64,000 bases of DNA from Rusavskia elegans (taxonomy: Eukaryota; Ascomycota; Lecanoromycetes; Teloschistales; Teloschistaceae). Position 1 is the stretch's first letter. Every line of letters begins with the position of its first letter. The translations under genes and the position numbers were made by a program. Shown here one piece after another: positions 1 to 12,271 of this stretch. The notes beneath the pieces were generated by a model. The model was not told where the DNA came from, made no database searches, and worked only from the letters and a program-made list of their open reading frames with translations. The stretch spans positions 1 to 64,000 of the forward strand of contig SAUG01000067.1 of the NCBI GenBank assembly GCA_011316305.1, written 5' to 3'.

Positions 1-39
1 AATCCAATTCTCATAGCGATGGCCTTGGAGGTCTCTCCC

Positions 40-1179
40 TTATACATCCGAGTAGCCGATGATGCCCATGTCCTTTCCCGCATCCATGACAGTCCATCCC
101 CAAGCTCGCCCTGCCGCACCGCAGAACAGCCCATAAGGGTCACTCCCTTCGCTATACCATCCTTCGTCGATGCCTTTTGCGATGACCTCAGCAGTGGTAT
201 AGGCCATGAAGTGCTCGCGCTGTGGTGAGGAAAGAGCTAATGCATTAGCCGTTACCCCATGACACAAATTGGGTACCTTCGTCAATAGGCCACGTTCCCA
301 AATGCAATTCCTTGCTTTTGCCACACAGTTGTCGATAGTAGCTTGGGTTGCAGCGTCAAAATACCTCTGGATAAGAGGCAAAGAAAGGACAAAACCCGGC
401 GCTCCGTGGCAGAATTGAACAAGCGAATCCCGTCCAGACTCTACGGATGATGGGAAATTACCACCTGCAGGGTCCTGAGAATGTAGCAACTCATTGAGCG
501 TGGCTGTGACCTTTGGGTGAGCTGCATTATCTGGATTGCATAGGACCAGTTGAGTGATAATACCGACGGATCCGTGCACGGCTCCCAGGTACTCCTTTCC
601 ATGCCACCTCCATGGAGGGCCACCTTGAAGGATACGATCACCGACTTTGTTGATGCAAGCCTGCATTGCCTCTTGCGTACTAGAGCTTGGAGTCCAATGA
701 CGAACCATGCGAAGAAGGTACAAGAAGCCAGCGCGGCCATATAGCCATTCGTCTGATCCATCCGGCTGGATGATAGTTCCGGTGTGGTGAACTAAAACAC
801 TGCAGTATTCTTCATCACCAGTCATGGCAGCTAGGACGGCACAAGCTGCGAGCTCTTCATTGATGACACCACAATTATCGACTGTAACTTCGACGTGTTG
901 GCGGCCGTGGTCTCGACTTGATGGCAATAGGTAAGCCTTGCACCATGAGCTAGCATGATGACCACGGACAACAATATCCGGGTAGATCTGAGCGAGGTGA
1001 AGGAACAGATAGGCAATCGATGTTGGGCCCGAATAGAGCCCATGTAGGTCGTGGCGGGAGTAAGTGTCCTGGGGTGGGTAGGCCTGAACAATTGACTCTA
1101 GACTATTCATGAGCTGCTCGTGTGGGCGCTCCTCCTTGATGAGCTTCGAAGGATGGTTTGGGATGTATCGTTGAACCAT
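40..1179 (-). CDS. LanC-like protein (lanthionine synthetase C-like fold)
   Basis: This is a single-exon gene of 379 residues with an ATG at 1179 and a TAA at 40-42. The repeated LanC toroid motifs are visible: WLYGRAGF near residue 146, VHGSVGI near 201, CHGAPGF at 257, LCHGVT at 306 and GLFCGAAG at 350. Cys257 and the Cys306-His307 pair correspond to the three zinc ligands of the LanC family, so the metal site looks intact. Bacterial LanC cyclises lanthipeptides, while eukaryotic LANCL proteins act on glutathione or on dehydrated protein side chains. No lanthipeptide precursor or dehydratase lies nearby, so a LANCL-type role is more likely than peptide maturation; that is inference. It is divergent from the histidine kinase gene that starts at 1746. 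Confidence 0.85.
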   Translation of the reverse strand: MVQRYIPNHPSKLIKEERPHEQLMNSLESIVQAYPPQDTYSRHDLHGLYSGPTSIAYLFLHLAQIYPDIVVRGHHASSWCKAYLLPSSRDHGRQHVEVTVDNCGVINEELAACAVLAAMTGDEEYCSVLVHHTGTIIQPDGSDEWLYGRAGFLYLLRMVRHWTPSSSTQEAMQACINKVGDRILQGGPPWRWHGKEYLGAVHGSVGIITQLVLCNPDNAAHPKVTATLNELLHSQDPAGGNFPSSVESGRDSLVQFCHGAPGFVLSLPLIQRYFDAATQATIDNCVAKARNCIWERGLLTKVPNLCHGVTANALALSSPQREHFMAYTTAEVIAKGIDEGWYSEGSDPYGLFCGAAGRAWGWTVMDAGKDMGIIGYSDV

Positions 1180-1745
1180 TGTGGAGACTATGATGGGGTG
1201 ACTGACGATAGGATAAACGCAGGTAAGTCCCTACGGATCAGATATCGTAGTAACCGAATAATGGCGATCGAATATGCACATGACGTAAGAAAGAAGCAGC
1301 TCTATGGAAGAGCTGCGCTTCTGGCGCAATCAGATCCCACATGGAGCTATCTGTGTCAACCTCAAGGCCTGTATGCCACTTATCCGTGGTGTCCATATGC
1401 AGGATCAGCTTCCGAGCTGTGCTAATGGTACTGTATCAATATGGAGTAGTAGTAATATCTCTTCCGGAGGTTTCCGCCGAGCAAAGGCCTAGAACCAGGC
1501 GGCTCGGCGGCTCCAGCGGGAAAGCTAGCCTAACGCGCAGATGGCTCAACGGCCGAGGGGCCGAGGGGGCTTCAAAGATCCAGATCCATGTATCATTGAC
1601 ACAGGAACAGCGTCTGCAGTGTGGTCTGCTTTGTATTCTACTGCCGTCCTCCCGCTCGTTACTTAGCTACTGATCTCTCCGACACTGCTGTAATACCTTG
1701 AACGGGTTGCCCAGATCAGCGAGCCGGAGGACCGTGGTTCCATTC
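1180..1745. other. Divergent intergenic region, LanC-like gene / histidine kinase gene
   Basis: No coding sequence is supported here. It must contain the promoters of both flanking divergent genes. A GC-rich stretch lies at about 1490-1570. I see no clear operator or repeat. Confidence 0.5.
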
Positions 1746-4700
1746 ATGGCCATGGAGCGATTGGATACCACCTGGGCCCAGGCGGACGCTGCCAGAGAAC
1801 GAGAGCTATATCGTTACTTTGACCCGCCGCAGCTCGAAAAAACAGCACCATCGCTATCAGCCCGCCACAACTTATCCGTCAAACAGAATGATCTTCTCAC
1901 AGATTCGCCCTCCTCCCCAGAGAACACGTTGACCGCCCTGGCTCAATTATGTGCGCTACGGCTCAATGCGTCGAGAGCGATGGTCAGGTAAGTCATAGGC
2001 AGACAGTTCAGCGAGCATGGGCAGCTAAGTATATCCTAGCGTAATTGCGAAAGATACACAGTACTTCATCGCCGAGGCTACAAAGACTCTGGACTTGGTC
2101 GAAAACGACAAGTGCGAAGTGGAGGGGGATTCTTTATGGGTCGGTTGCGGAAGTGTAGACAAGTCAGGGAGGTTGTGCGAGGTACGCAAATTCAAGCTGC
2201 GCAAACCCGGCGTCCTAACGAGGTCGAGCATTTACCAACTTAGAAAACAATTCAACTACCAGCGACTATCGGTTCCTACTCTTGCTTCACTGTCACCGAT
2301 CTATCAAAAGATGAACGTTTTAACCAGTTACCCTTCGTCACTGGCGATCCCCATTTCAGATTCTATGTTGGCACACCTCTTACAACGAAAAACGGCGTCA
2401 ACATCGGGAGCCTCTTTGTCCTTGATACTCAAGTGCGCCCCGAATTGAGTCCTACTCAGAAGAGATTCCTAGGGTCTATAGCTGCAACCATCATGGGTCA
2501 CTTGGAGGTGAACAGGGAGGCTGAAGAGCGAAGCAAGGTGTTGCGCATGGCCAAAGGGCTGAACGCTTTCGTCGAGGGAAAGAGCTCATTCAGCAACGAC
2601 GGATATTCCGACGACAAAACTACACCTGTTTCAACAAATGGTGCTATTGACGAATTCGAGAGCACCCACACCAATATTGAAGGAGCGCACAAAGTCACAT
2701 TCTCTCGCGCAACCAACCTCTTGGCCGATTCACTCAATGTTCGCGAGCATGGGGGCGTTTGCTTCCTAGATACAACCACAGGACCTCAGAACGTATCATT
2801 GCGCAGGACCGGGACAATGGAAACGGAGAGCGAAAGCGATGCTAAAGACTCTCCAAGAAAAGCAGGAGCAGCACAGAAAAGGGACAACAGTAGTCTTGCT
2901 CAAGACAGACACCCCGGAGACATCAAAGAACCCAAGAGAGCAGAGGTGATTGGTTTCTCTGGCTCAAGGCCCGAACCTCTATCTCAGGACCAAAGCCGCA
3001 ATGATACGTTCATTCCCTTAGAGGAGCGTTTCTTGCAAAGCCTTCTCAAACATTACCCACGAGGGAAAGTGTGGATATTCGACGGAGTTGAGGGGTTGAC
3101 TTCTGAGGAAGATGACAGGCGGCCATCTGGATCGAGAGCTTCCGAAGGACAAGCGCAAAGAAGGTTATTGAGGAAGATGTCCGAAAAAGAAGTCTTACGA
3201 AGATGCTTCCCCAATGGTGAGTCTCGCCTTCAGCCACTCCCCATTCCCAATGTGGGGTATTCAAATCATGGGTCAAGTCAAGATATCGGATGCCTTGCCT
3301 GTCACCTGGAAAGCCGTACCCTTGGCTAACGCTAAGATAGTGTTTGAACTTATCTTTGTCCCTTTATGGGACGCGGGCTCCTCTAGATGGTTCAGTGGCT
3401 GCTTCTGCTGGAGAACCTTTATAAATCGCAGCATTTCCATCGAGATGGAGTTACAATTTATTGTAGCCTTTTCTCATAGCATCATGGGAGAGGTACGTTC
3501 AAAATGTTGCCGTGATACGACCTCCGCGAGGCTGATCCTTAGCTCCACAGGTCTCACGGCTGGCTTCATTGTATGAAAGCAGGCAGAAGGGGGACTTCAT
3601 TGGGAGCATATCCCACGAACTCCGGTCTCCGTTGCATGGGATCCTGGCGAGCGCCGAGTTCTTATCCGAGACAAACTTTGATGCGTTTCAAGGCAACCTG
3701 GTTGACACGATATCCAGCTGTGGCCGCACATTACTCGACACCATCGAACATATACTCGATTTCAGCAAGATCAACTCCTTTGAGCGCAACTGGCGGAATG
3801 CAAGGAAGCCAAAAGCAGGTGGTCGTTCTTCGAACAATGACGCAGTCAAAAGATCGTTAGCCAAAGAAGCACCGCCTTTGATGAGTATTTATGCAGTGAC
3901 AGATGTCGCAGCAATTGTGGAGGAGGTTGTGGAGGGAGTTTATGCTGGGCAAATCTATCGAGACTTCGGCTCAGTCGATACTACTGACGTATCGGCTGGC
4001 CAACGCGGGAAGATTTCAGATCGTAGCCTCTCTGTTGATAATAATTCGTTGCTGGGGGGCTCTGCGGAGCAGAAGAATGCCAAAAGCATCGAGGTCATAT
4101 TAGACATTGCTCAAGAAGATTACTGCTTTGTAACGCAACCAGGGGCATTAAGACGGGTAAGCCTATCCCTTTGTTTTGTGGGGTGGGCATCCAGAGCCTC
4201 GACTCCTGACGAAACTGGATGCCCTACCATCGCATGAGATAAAGCGCGTGTGGGTAATCTATTTAACTCTGGCTAACAGATGTTAGGTTGTCATGAACGT
4301 TTTTGGAAATTCGTTGGTAAGGCGTCTCGAGAGAGGAATTCCTTTCTCACAGCTCAATCCAATAATCAAGCGTTTCTGTACATTCTCCAGCCACAGTACG
4401 AGCAAAACTGGCTAACAAATTCGACGTCCAGAAATACACCCTTGCTGGTAAAATCGTAGTCCGATTGCGGCTCGAGGAACCCAAAAATCAGATTGGCGAA
4501 AAGGCTAAAGTCAGGGTGTTGGAAGTTACAGTTACCGACACTGGTAAAGGTATCTCGACCGACTACCTGCGGACCAGTCTATACACGCGTATGTCTAACC
4601 TATCGACTCCAACGGCGTCGATTATCTCTAATTCATTCAGCATTTTCGCAAGAGGACGTCCTAGCCAACGGGACTGGACTTGGCCTGTCCATCGTTCGAA

Positions 4701-6473
4701 GTATCGTGTCAATGCTGGATGGTACCATTGATATCAAAAGTCAAGTCGGCCAGGTAAGTAGTTGTAGTTGTTGAAGCTCCTCTACCCTGATTCCGCTTGA
4801 CTTTGCAATCACTCTCTCTGTCAATGGCATTCGATACCTCGACTGCCAGCCAAGTCGGATGCCCTGTATGCTGACTCGAAAACCTACTGCAGGGTACCGA
4901 AGTTCAGATGAGAATACCTCTGAAACGCGAAGCTGCCTCCGACACACCAATGTCGACCCCAAGTACGGTCGGGTCGCCTGACAAGCTGCAGGACAATTCA
5001 ATCAGTATACTGCAGACAGAGCATCCGGCCAAGAAAGTCTCCATCTGTGCTGATCTTGAGGGCCAGAGTCATGATCATGTGACCGACACAAGCCGATTGG
5101 CTACCTATTACGTGGAACAATGGCTCAAGCTGAAGACCGAGCCCGACCCGCTCGAAGGGTCAGCAGATGTCATTGTAGTGGAGGAAAGACACCTGCCAGA
5201 TCTGCTCAAACACCTGAGTCCTGGACCTGCCGTTGTGGTGCTTTGCAGCAGGACTCATCGTCTCCAGGCGGCTGAGTCATTGTATCGAGGAGCCATTGAG
5301 TTCATAGCGACTCCTTTTGGACCATATAAGCTCGCCAAAGCAATCAGACGCTCATTGGAGAAGGCGGATGACTTCGCCAGAGGAGCCCCACAACCACCAT
5401 CCAAGATTTTGACTCCTCAAATGTCGGAGACCGAGACGATCGTCCCCGAGTTTGAATCGATGACATTAGAAACCGACAATGAGGAAACGCCGATCTATGT
5501 GCAAACGAACGGCGTCGTAACAGCAAGCCAGTCAAACAACGCCCGGATGGCGCTCGGCAGTAGTTCGTCAGGGGCATCTACCGAGAGTCGAAGAGATTTC
5601 CCATTCCCTTCACAAAGCAGCAACAACTCAGGACCCGGTTCTCCTCAATCTCCTCACCTGAACACTGGCGATTTGTTTGGCCCAGGCGCAACGCGGCCGA
5701 AGCTCAGCAGCCGCAAAACAGAACCTTTGTTCCGACCTTCTTACCGGATTACGTCGACGCTAACTTCGCAGGGTGTGCTGGCCACCTCCGACGCCCGAGA
5801 TAGCTTGAAGAAGATGATGGGTCCAACCCGGACAACGGTCAATGAAACTGGGGAGAGAAAGATGGCAAATGGGCCTGCAACAGATGGCAAAGTCGGTGTG
5901 GCGGAGGAGAAGCGTTCGCCCCGACTGCTCCTGGTAGACGACAACAAGATCAATCTACGGCTACTGGAGACGTTCATGCGCAAACGGAAGTACGAATACG
6001 TGGATTCGGCGATGGATGGTAAGCTTGCTCTAGAGGCAGCGGAAAGGCACGAGGAAGGTTATGATATCATCTTCATGGTAAGTTGATCGAAATCAATTGC
6101 CCTGATGGGTGCCAACGAGCTGAATCGGCAGGACTTGTCTATGCCCATCATGAACGGCTTCGAATCGACGCGGGCCATCCGTAAGTTCGAGCAGACGAGG
6201 GACCATTCCAAATACGTGCGGCCACCAAAAGCAGCTCTGATCATCGCACTTACCGGGTTGGCGTCTGGTCGAGATCAGGGCGAAGCTTTTGCGTGTGGAG
6301 TTGATCTTTACATGACGAAGCCAGTCTCATTCAAGGAAGTCGGCCGTTTACTGGACAACTGGGAAGCTCATGGAGGTTTAGAGGCTCCGAAAATGTCTCT
6401 GAACGACAAGAATTCGGAAAGGGTACAAGAAAAGACACAGGAAGATGCGACAGACGAACGGAAGACCCGATAA
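1746..6473 (+). CDS. Hybrid histidine kinase (GAF - HisKA - HATPase - pseudo-receiver - receiver)
   Basis: The ten exons are 1746-1987, 2040-2181, 2244-3216, 3341-3492, 3551-4156, 4287-4316, 4432-4588, 4641-4753, 4893-6077 and 6132-6473, giving 1,313 residues. The start is the first in-frame ATG; an upstream reading begins only with TTG. A GAF-type sensor segment comes first (TQYFIAEATKTL, later DPHFRFYVGTPL). The HisKA box reads SISHELRSPLHG with phosphoacceptor His525, followed by the HATPase N-box around NVFGNSL (near 709) and the G box GTGLGLSIV. A true receiver begins near 930 kb-independent residue 1130 with LLVDDNKIN, and its phosphoacceptor is Asp1201 in FMDLSMPIMNGF. Between kinase and receiver, residues about 853-961 resemble a receiver without the aspartate. 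No membrane segment is seen, so it is a cytosolic sensor feeding the Ypd1 phosphorelay. The sensed signal is unknown. Confidence 0.93.
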
Positions 6474-7290
6474 CCAGATCTCGACCAGAACAACACCATA
6501 CATAAAAGACCGGCGTCAGCGTCTGGCGAAGAAGACGACGGGCAAGGTGAGCGGCCTTAAGTTGTTAATGATACCCATAGATATACGAGCATCGATGTAT
6601 TCAAGCGAGCATGTGTTAGCGAGTGCCGGTGGATGGGTGTGTAGACACGAGTGTAGTAACGTTAACAGCCTTGATCGGGTTTGGTGTTTGGTATCAAGAC
6701 GTTGGATGCTTTTGGTTCGGAGTCAAACCATTGACAACAATCTCACGAGACATCGAAGACCAGCAGCACGTTCGCTTTCACCGTTCTACTTAACCACAGG
6801 TCAAGCCATTTCTATGGGGAAAATAATATTGATACACACCAAGATACTATATAACAGTACTTGGTGCCTCTCTTCTACTTGATTGGCGGGAGCGCTTGCT
6901 CTTGTTTCGCCACTGGAGCTCCCCTGCCGCATCTCGATAGTATCTCAGCGAAGATCTCGGTGAATGAAGGGCGAGGTTGGTGTTCCCGGACTCTCAATGG
7001 TCGGTAAAGGGTGCCTCGGCCTCAGACTCTATGAGGAAGGTGGCAAGGGGGGTTTGCCTTGCTGCAGACACGTGGGCATTTGGATTGGCTGATCCGAGAC
7101 ATGCACGATACTGATACTCGATGGTCCCAATCAATCTCCATTCCCCGATGGAGTGAACGGATCTTGATCTGCGGTATAAGTACCTGCATTGCACTCCTTT
7201 CCGCGCTTTGTCATTGCTTGGCTGCTGGCTACCACTTTGGTCATTCTGCGTCAATTCTCAGCAAGCTGGTTCTTCTACATTTTTTTTATC
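6474..7290. other. Intergenic region, tandem genes
   Basis: This holds the 3' flank of the histidine kinase gene and the 5' flank of the phosphoesterase gene. ORFs here are short, start with non-ATG codons and show no family motif. No repeat is recognised. Confidence 0.5.
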
Positions 7291-9858
7291 ATGTTGCTAA
7301 TCAGATCTCTCGTTGTTCTGTTCGCCGTTGGTGCATTTGCTTGCGATGATTGCTACGGGCCTCGCGAAGATGCTGCACATGTACGCCATGTCCGGAGAGC
7401 GCAGCCTGACGCCCAAGAAGCGACCGTGGCACCGCGTGGACCCTTAGAATGGGGCCAGTTGAACTTTTTGCATACGACTGATACGCATGGTTGGCTTGAA
7501 GGGTCAGCATCCCTCCTCACTCGCTACTGGACCGTCATGGCTGACTCCTCCTAGGCACATAAAAGGTGTGTGACTACAAATTGACAACCGGCCCGGTATG
7601 GAATGCTGAATCGTTTTCTTTGCAACAGAGCAAAATTACGGGGCCGACTGGGGTGATTACGTGAGCTTCACGAGGTCGAGATCCCCGACGGAGATGCATG
7701 TGGCAATATTCATACTGACGCGGGCAACAGGCATATGAAGCACAAGGCCGGGAACTTGGGCGTTGACCTATTGCTCATTGACACTGGTATGCGTCTATGT
7801 GTACGTACAACGTGCTTGGCGAATGCTGATGCAACGAACCCAAGGTGACTTGCATGATGGCAACGGATTGAGCGATGCATCAACTCCTAATGGCGCGATT
7901 TCCAATCCGATATTCGAAAATGTCGATTACGATCTCTTGTCAATTGGTAAAACATCAGTGGTCCGCTCTACTACGGACCACATCAATTGAAAATATACAG
8001 GAAATCATGAGCTGTATGTTAGCGAGATTGCCTACGAAACATTCAACCAGTTCAGTAAAGTTTACGGTGACCGCTACATCACCAGCAATGTCCAGATTGT
8101 AAATCCCGCTACCGGCCAGTTTGAGTACATTGGCTCCAAGTATCGATACTTTACCACCAATCATGGTAACTCCACAGAGCTCCGTGGCTATCGCGGCTGA
8201 CCAGTGATCACAGGGCTACGTATCATGGCATTCGGAGTCTTATTTGATTTCACCGGCAACTCGAATGTGTCGAGAGTTATCAAAACCAGGGATCTGGTGA
8301 AAGAAAGCTGGTTTTTGGATGCGGTCAAGTACCCTCAGCCGATAGATTTGTTCGTCGTGATTGGTCACAACCCCATTCGGCCTTCGGTCAGCTCGTCGAC
8401 GTTTGGGACCCTATACAACACCATCCGTGGACTTCGACCAAACATACCTATTCAGACATTTGGTGGTCATACACATATCAGGTATTCTCTTGAAGTCCAC
8501 GGTGGTAGCATTGTGAGCTTACGATGCTGCAGGGATTTTGTCGTCTATGACACGATTTCCACAGGTTTGGAATCAGGTAAGCTGCCACCCGGGCCTTCGG
8601 TCACCTCCATTCGAGACACACTGGGTCCACTGACGCCTCTTAGGACGTTACTGCGAGACCTTGGGATGGGCGTCCATGAGTGGTATCAACTCATCGACGT
8701 TCAGGGGTAACCAGAAACCACGTGGTGTCCCAAACCCAAGACAAAAAGCTATCAAGGTGTCCAACACGACATCAACCGGAGCCACACCGAATTCGACGTC
8801 CATACCTTCCAGCCTAGTTTACTCCAGACGCTACCTCGACTGGAACCGCTTAACGTTCTCGTACCATGCAGTGGGCTCTCAAGACCACACATTCGACTAC
8901 CACAGCGGTCAACGTGTCACTAACGAGGTCACTCAAGCTCGCAAGCAGCTGAATCTGACTGCTCTGTACGGATGTGCGCCCGAGACGTACTGCCAGTCTT
9001 GCAAACCCTTCCTCGCAGACGGCAACATCTTCGGTCTGGTCCAGACAGCTTTAGCCGCTACCGTGACCAATGAATCTCGAGCTGACATACCCCGGCTCAT
9101 TATCGTCAACACAGGCCACATCCGCTTCGATCTCGTCAAAGGTCCTTTCACATTGTAAGCAGCCCGTTCCTGGACTGTCACATGTCATCGTCCATTTGAT
9201 TAACCCCCTCCACAGCGACGACAGCTTCATCGTCAGCCCCTTTGATGACGCCTTCCAATTCATTCCCGACGTGCCGTACCACATCGCCAGCCAAGTGCTC
9301 GGGATCCTTAACGCCGGTGCTTTTCAGAAACGCAGTGTCAATACCGAGATCCGCAATCTCGACACACGGGACTTCCACTTCAATACTCCTCTAATCCCCA
9401 TAGATGCGTGTACCGCGCCTGACGACCAAATGAAGAAGGACTCCGGCCCGAGACTCTATCGCCGTACCGAACATTTAACCCGCAATCCTCTTCACCGCCG
9501 CGCTCCCGCCCTAAACCCCGGCTACGTGACCACCGATGACTTTGGCACCAATGGCGACGATACTCCTCACTCGCCCATCCCCTTCTACCCCCAACCCAAC
9601 GACCTTCAAGCCAACGCGTCGTTCCCTGCTTCAGGGTTACCTGAAACGGTTGACCTAGTTTTCTTGGATTTCATCGGAGCGAACTATGTGATTCCTGCGC
9701 TCACAAAGGCTGGAGGTAATTACACGAAGAAAGACATCAGCTACTACGTCGACAAAGAGTTCACAACGAATAGTTACCTACCGGCATACGCGAAGAAGTA
9801 CTGGCAAGCTAATGTTCCGAGCTGTCCGGTAGGGCAGGGGGTGGGATCTGATAGTTAG
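7291..9858 (+). CDS. Secreted or vacuolar calcineurin-like metallophosphoesterase (5'-nucleotidase-like)
   Basis: The exons are 7291-7502, 7555-7565, 7629-7674, 7731-7786, 7845-7946, 8001-8165, 8214-8481, 8533-8576, 8644-9154 and 9216-9858, giving 685 residues. The first ATG opens a signal-peptide-like stretch ([17 protein letters not shown]). Metal-binding motifs appear in order: [43 protein letters not shown] and [10 protein letters not shown]. These are the five blocks of the metallophosphoesterase fold. Later blocks such as [12 protein letters not shown] and [12 protein letters not shown] match the fungal 5'-nucleotidase-like group that includes yeast YHR202W, as far as I recall. The protein probably hydrolyses phosphoesters in the secretory system or vacuole. 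Exon 2 is only 11 nt long, but it is required to restore GWLEGHIKEQNYG in frame. Confidence 0.88.
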
Positions 9859-10574
9859 ATGGGTGGCCTAGGTTGTGCTCCCCGTAGTTCGAATATTACT
9901 AGAGCCACTCAAGGCATATCACTTCCAGTTCCCGGGTAACCCTCTCTTCGTGAGAGACTTCAACCGCAATGTGGGACACACGGGATAGGTCCTCAAGAAA
10001 ACCTTGCCCGGCACGTCACTCTCCTACTCAACTCTAAATAGACGCTTATGGACTTATCAGCAACCACGTAGAGAAATCTAGGTAATCGTTGTATCGAAAT
10101 CCAATATCGAGGTACCGACCGTTGTAAGCCTCTCATTACGACTGATTGTTTGAACGGACGACCCCCCTGGCAACTGCCAAGCGATCATACCTTGGCAGGG
10201 GCTATTCTTAGAACACCCTTCAAGTTGAACCTCCTTCGAACAACAGGTACGGCTACTCGGACTTGTCAGAGGCTGAAACCGTCAAGCATAAGTCTGGGGA
10301 GCTTATACCCCAGGAATGCCAATGCGGAGGGCTCGTGGATCAAGCCACCAATCATGAGCTTGGATGCTTTACCAGGCGGTGCTGCTGCGGCACGGGTCAA
10401 TGTTGGTCGCTGCAGCTACCTCTCGTTGCCTGAGGAAGCTATGAAGCTGGTATATCTGTCCTTCACTTCATTCTTTCTTCTCTCTCAACTTCGTCTTGTG
10501 TAAGTTGTTTCCACTTGACTTGGTGAGACACGAAAACACAGTCTATCTCAAACGTTCCTCGTCGACTTCTCACA
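9859..10574. other. Intergenic region with one copy of a dispersed repeat
   Basis: No supported gene. It contains copy 1 of the repeat listed at 10059-10150. The region just before 10575 is pyrimidine-rich (cttcttctctctcaac), as is usual upstream of fungal start codons. Confidence 0.5.
10059..10150 (+). repeat. Dispersed repeat, copy 1 (shares core with 32746-32830)
   Basis: The core ccaatatcgaggtaycgac and flanks (agcarcyacgta at the left, cgattgatt-like at the right) recur in the same orientation at 32746-32830. The differences are mostly C/T transitions. Weaker similarity may extend about 100 bases further left in both copies. The element type is unknown; no terminal repeats are seen. Confidence 0.6.
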
Positions 10575-12271
10575 ATGGCCGACACCGATACCTTCACACT
10601 CGTCAACGAGGCCAAGCACCACAAGGTCTTCGATGACTACGAAGAGCTCAGCTCCGCTCACTTTGTTGATCCTCAGACCTATCTCACTGCCGTCTTCCGT
10701 CGCCAGTATCCCGAATTGGCCGTCACCTGCACCTCATCTCGGAACCCGGCTCTCTTGGACTTCGCTGCCGCCGGTCATGCCGCCGCCGAGCTCGACATCA
10801 CCAACGAGTCTATCAATCGCTTCCGCGGCTACATGGCCGGCAACGCCCGTTATGGCTACACAGAGGGTATCTACGAGAGCAGGTATTTTGCCAAATACAA
10901 CTACGGGTGGGGTAACAACAATTTCATCCTCTATGTCATTGCCGTTGGCTACAGCTCGTTTAATTTCATATTGAAAGAGCCGGCCGATGGTGAGACCACC
11001 CTGTCAACCCCCAAGGTTGTTGACGCATTGATCATGGCGTGTGGACGGTGGAGTCATCCGGTTGACAATGACTTCATCTACGTCTACGACGGCTATTGGA
11101 GTGCTAGCAAGTCCCTTTGGCAGCAGGTGCAGAAGGCGAGGTGGGAGGACGTTATCTTGAATGAGAAGATGAAGAAGACCCTCGTAGATCTCATGACCAA
11201 GTTCTTTGACAGTGAGGACATCTACAAGGACCTCGGTGTCCCCTGGAAACGTGGCGTCATCTTTCATGGTCCTGCAGGTTCGTCTTCGTCTGGGGCCCTT
11301 GTCCCCTCTGCAAATCTGTGCCATTGAAGTCTCAGCAACTGACAGATATCACAGGCAATGGCAAAACCATCTCCATCAAAGCCCTCATGCACTCGCTCTC
11401 CGTTTCCAAGAAACTCAAAGACCGCACTATCCCCGCCCTTTACGTCAAATCCGCCCCTGACACCTATGACATCCGCTCCATCTTCCTCCAAGCCCGTGCC
11501 ATGGCACCCTGCATGCTGATCCTTGAGGACATTGACACCATCGTCACCGCCTCTTCGCGCTCCTACTTCTTCAACGAAGTCGACGGCCTCGAGAACAACG
11601 ACGGCATCTTCATGGTCGCATCCACCAACCACCTCGATCGCCTGGACCCAGGATTGTCAAGTCGTCCCAGCAGATTCGACCGCAAATATCTCTTCCCGTT
11701 ACCGAGCGAAGACGAGAGGGAGCTGTATTGTGAATACTGGCGTCAGAAACTAAAGTCCAAGCCAGCAATCAAATATCCAAGGAAGCTCTGTCCCGCCATC
11801 GCGGGCATCACAGCCGATTTCTCCTTCGCATACCTGCAGGAAGCTTTCATCGCCACCCTGCTCGCTATCGCCGGCCATCGCTCCGAAGAACACATCCGTG
11901 GCGGCGGTCCGGATGACGGTGACGACGAAGGCGGCAATCTCGATTCCTTCGAGCTCTGGCGCGAGATGAAGCGGCAGGTCAAAGCTTTACGCGACGATAT
12001 GGGAAACCGCATTGTCAAAAGCCGTACGAAATCGGGCTCAGCGCCCGTCTTGATGACGAATGATATGCCCATTCGAGCACGCGACCCGACGAAGCAGCGC
12101 TCCGAGCTCCCGGAAGCGGTCATGTTCGATAGGGAGGGGAATGCTCGGCCTTTGACTGGAATCAGAGAGGCGGGGAGGGATTTGCCACTGTTTGGAGAGG
12201 ATGGGAGGATGGTGCTGAGGAGAGGGGCGGAGATGGAGCCTTGGGGGGAGAGGGCTGAGGTGGAGCGTTGA
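10575..12271 (+). CDS. AAA-family ATPase, uncharacterised fungal group
   Basis: The two exons are 10575-11277 and 11355-12271, giving 539 residues. Splicing rebuilds the Walker A motif GPAGNGKT exactly across the intron. Walker B is MLILEDID, the sensor-1 region is MVASTNH, and the arginine-finger region reads SSRPSRFDRKYLF. The N-terminal 220 residues carry no recognised domain and no membrane segment, which argues against mitochondrial Bcs1 itself. After the ATPase core come an acidic, Gly-rich insert (GGGPDDGDDEGG) and a charged tail. As for other AAA proteins, it should remodel or unfold a protein partner, but the substrate cannot be read from the sequence. It is convergent with MFAP1. 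Confidence 0.88.

Noticed and set aside
10150..10503. 117-codon ORF upstream of the AAA ATPase
   Set aside because: It begins with TTG, has no motif, and overlaps the probable promoter and 5' leader.
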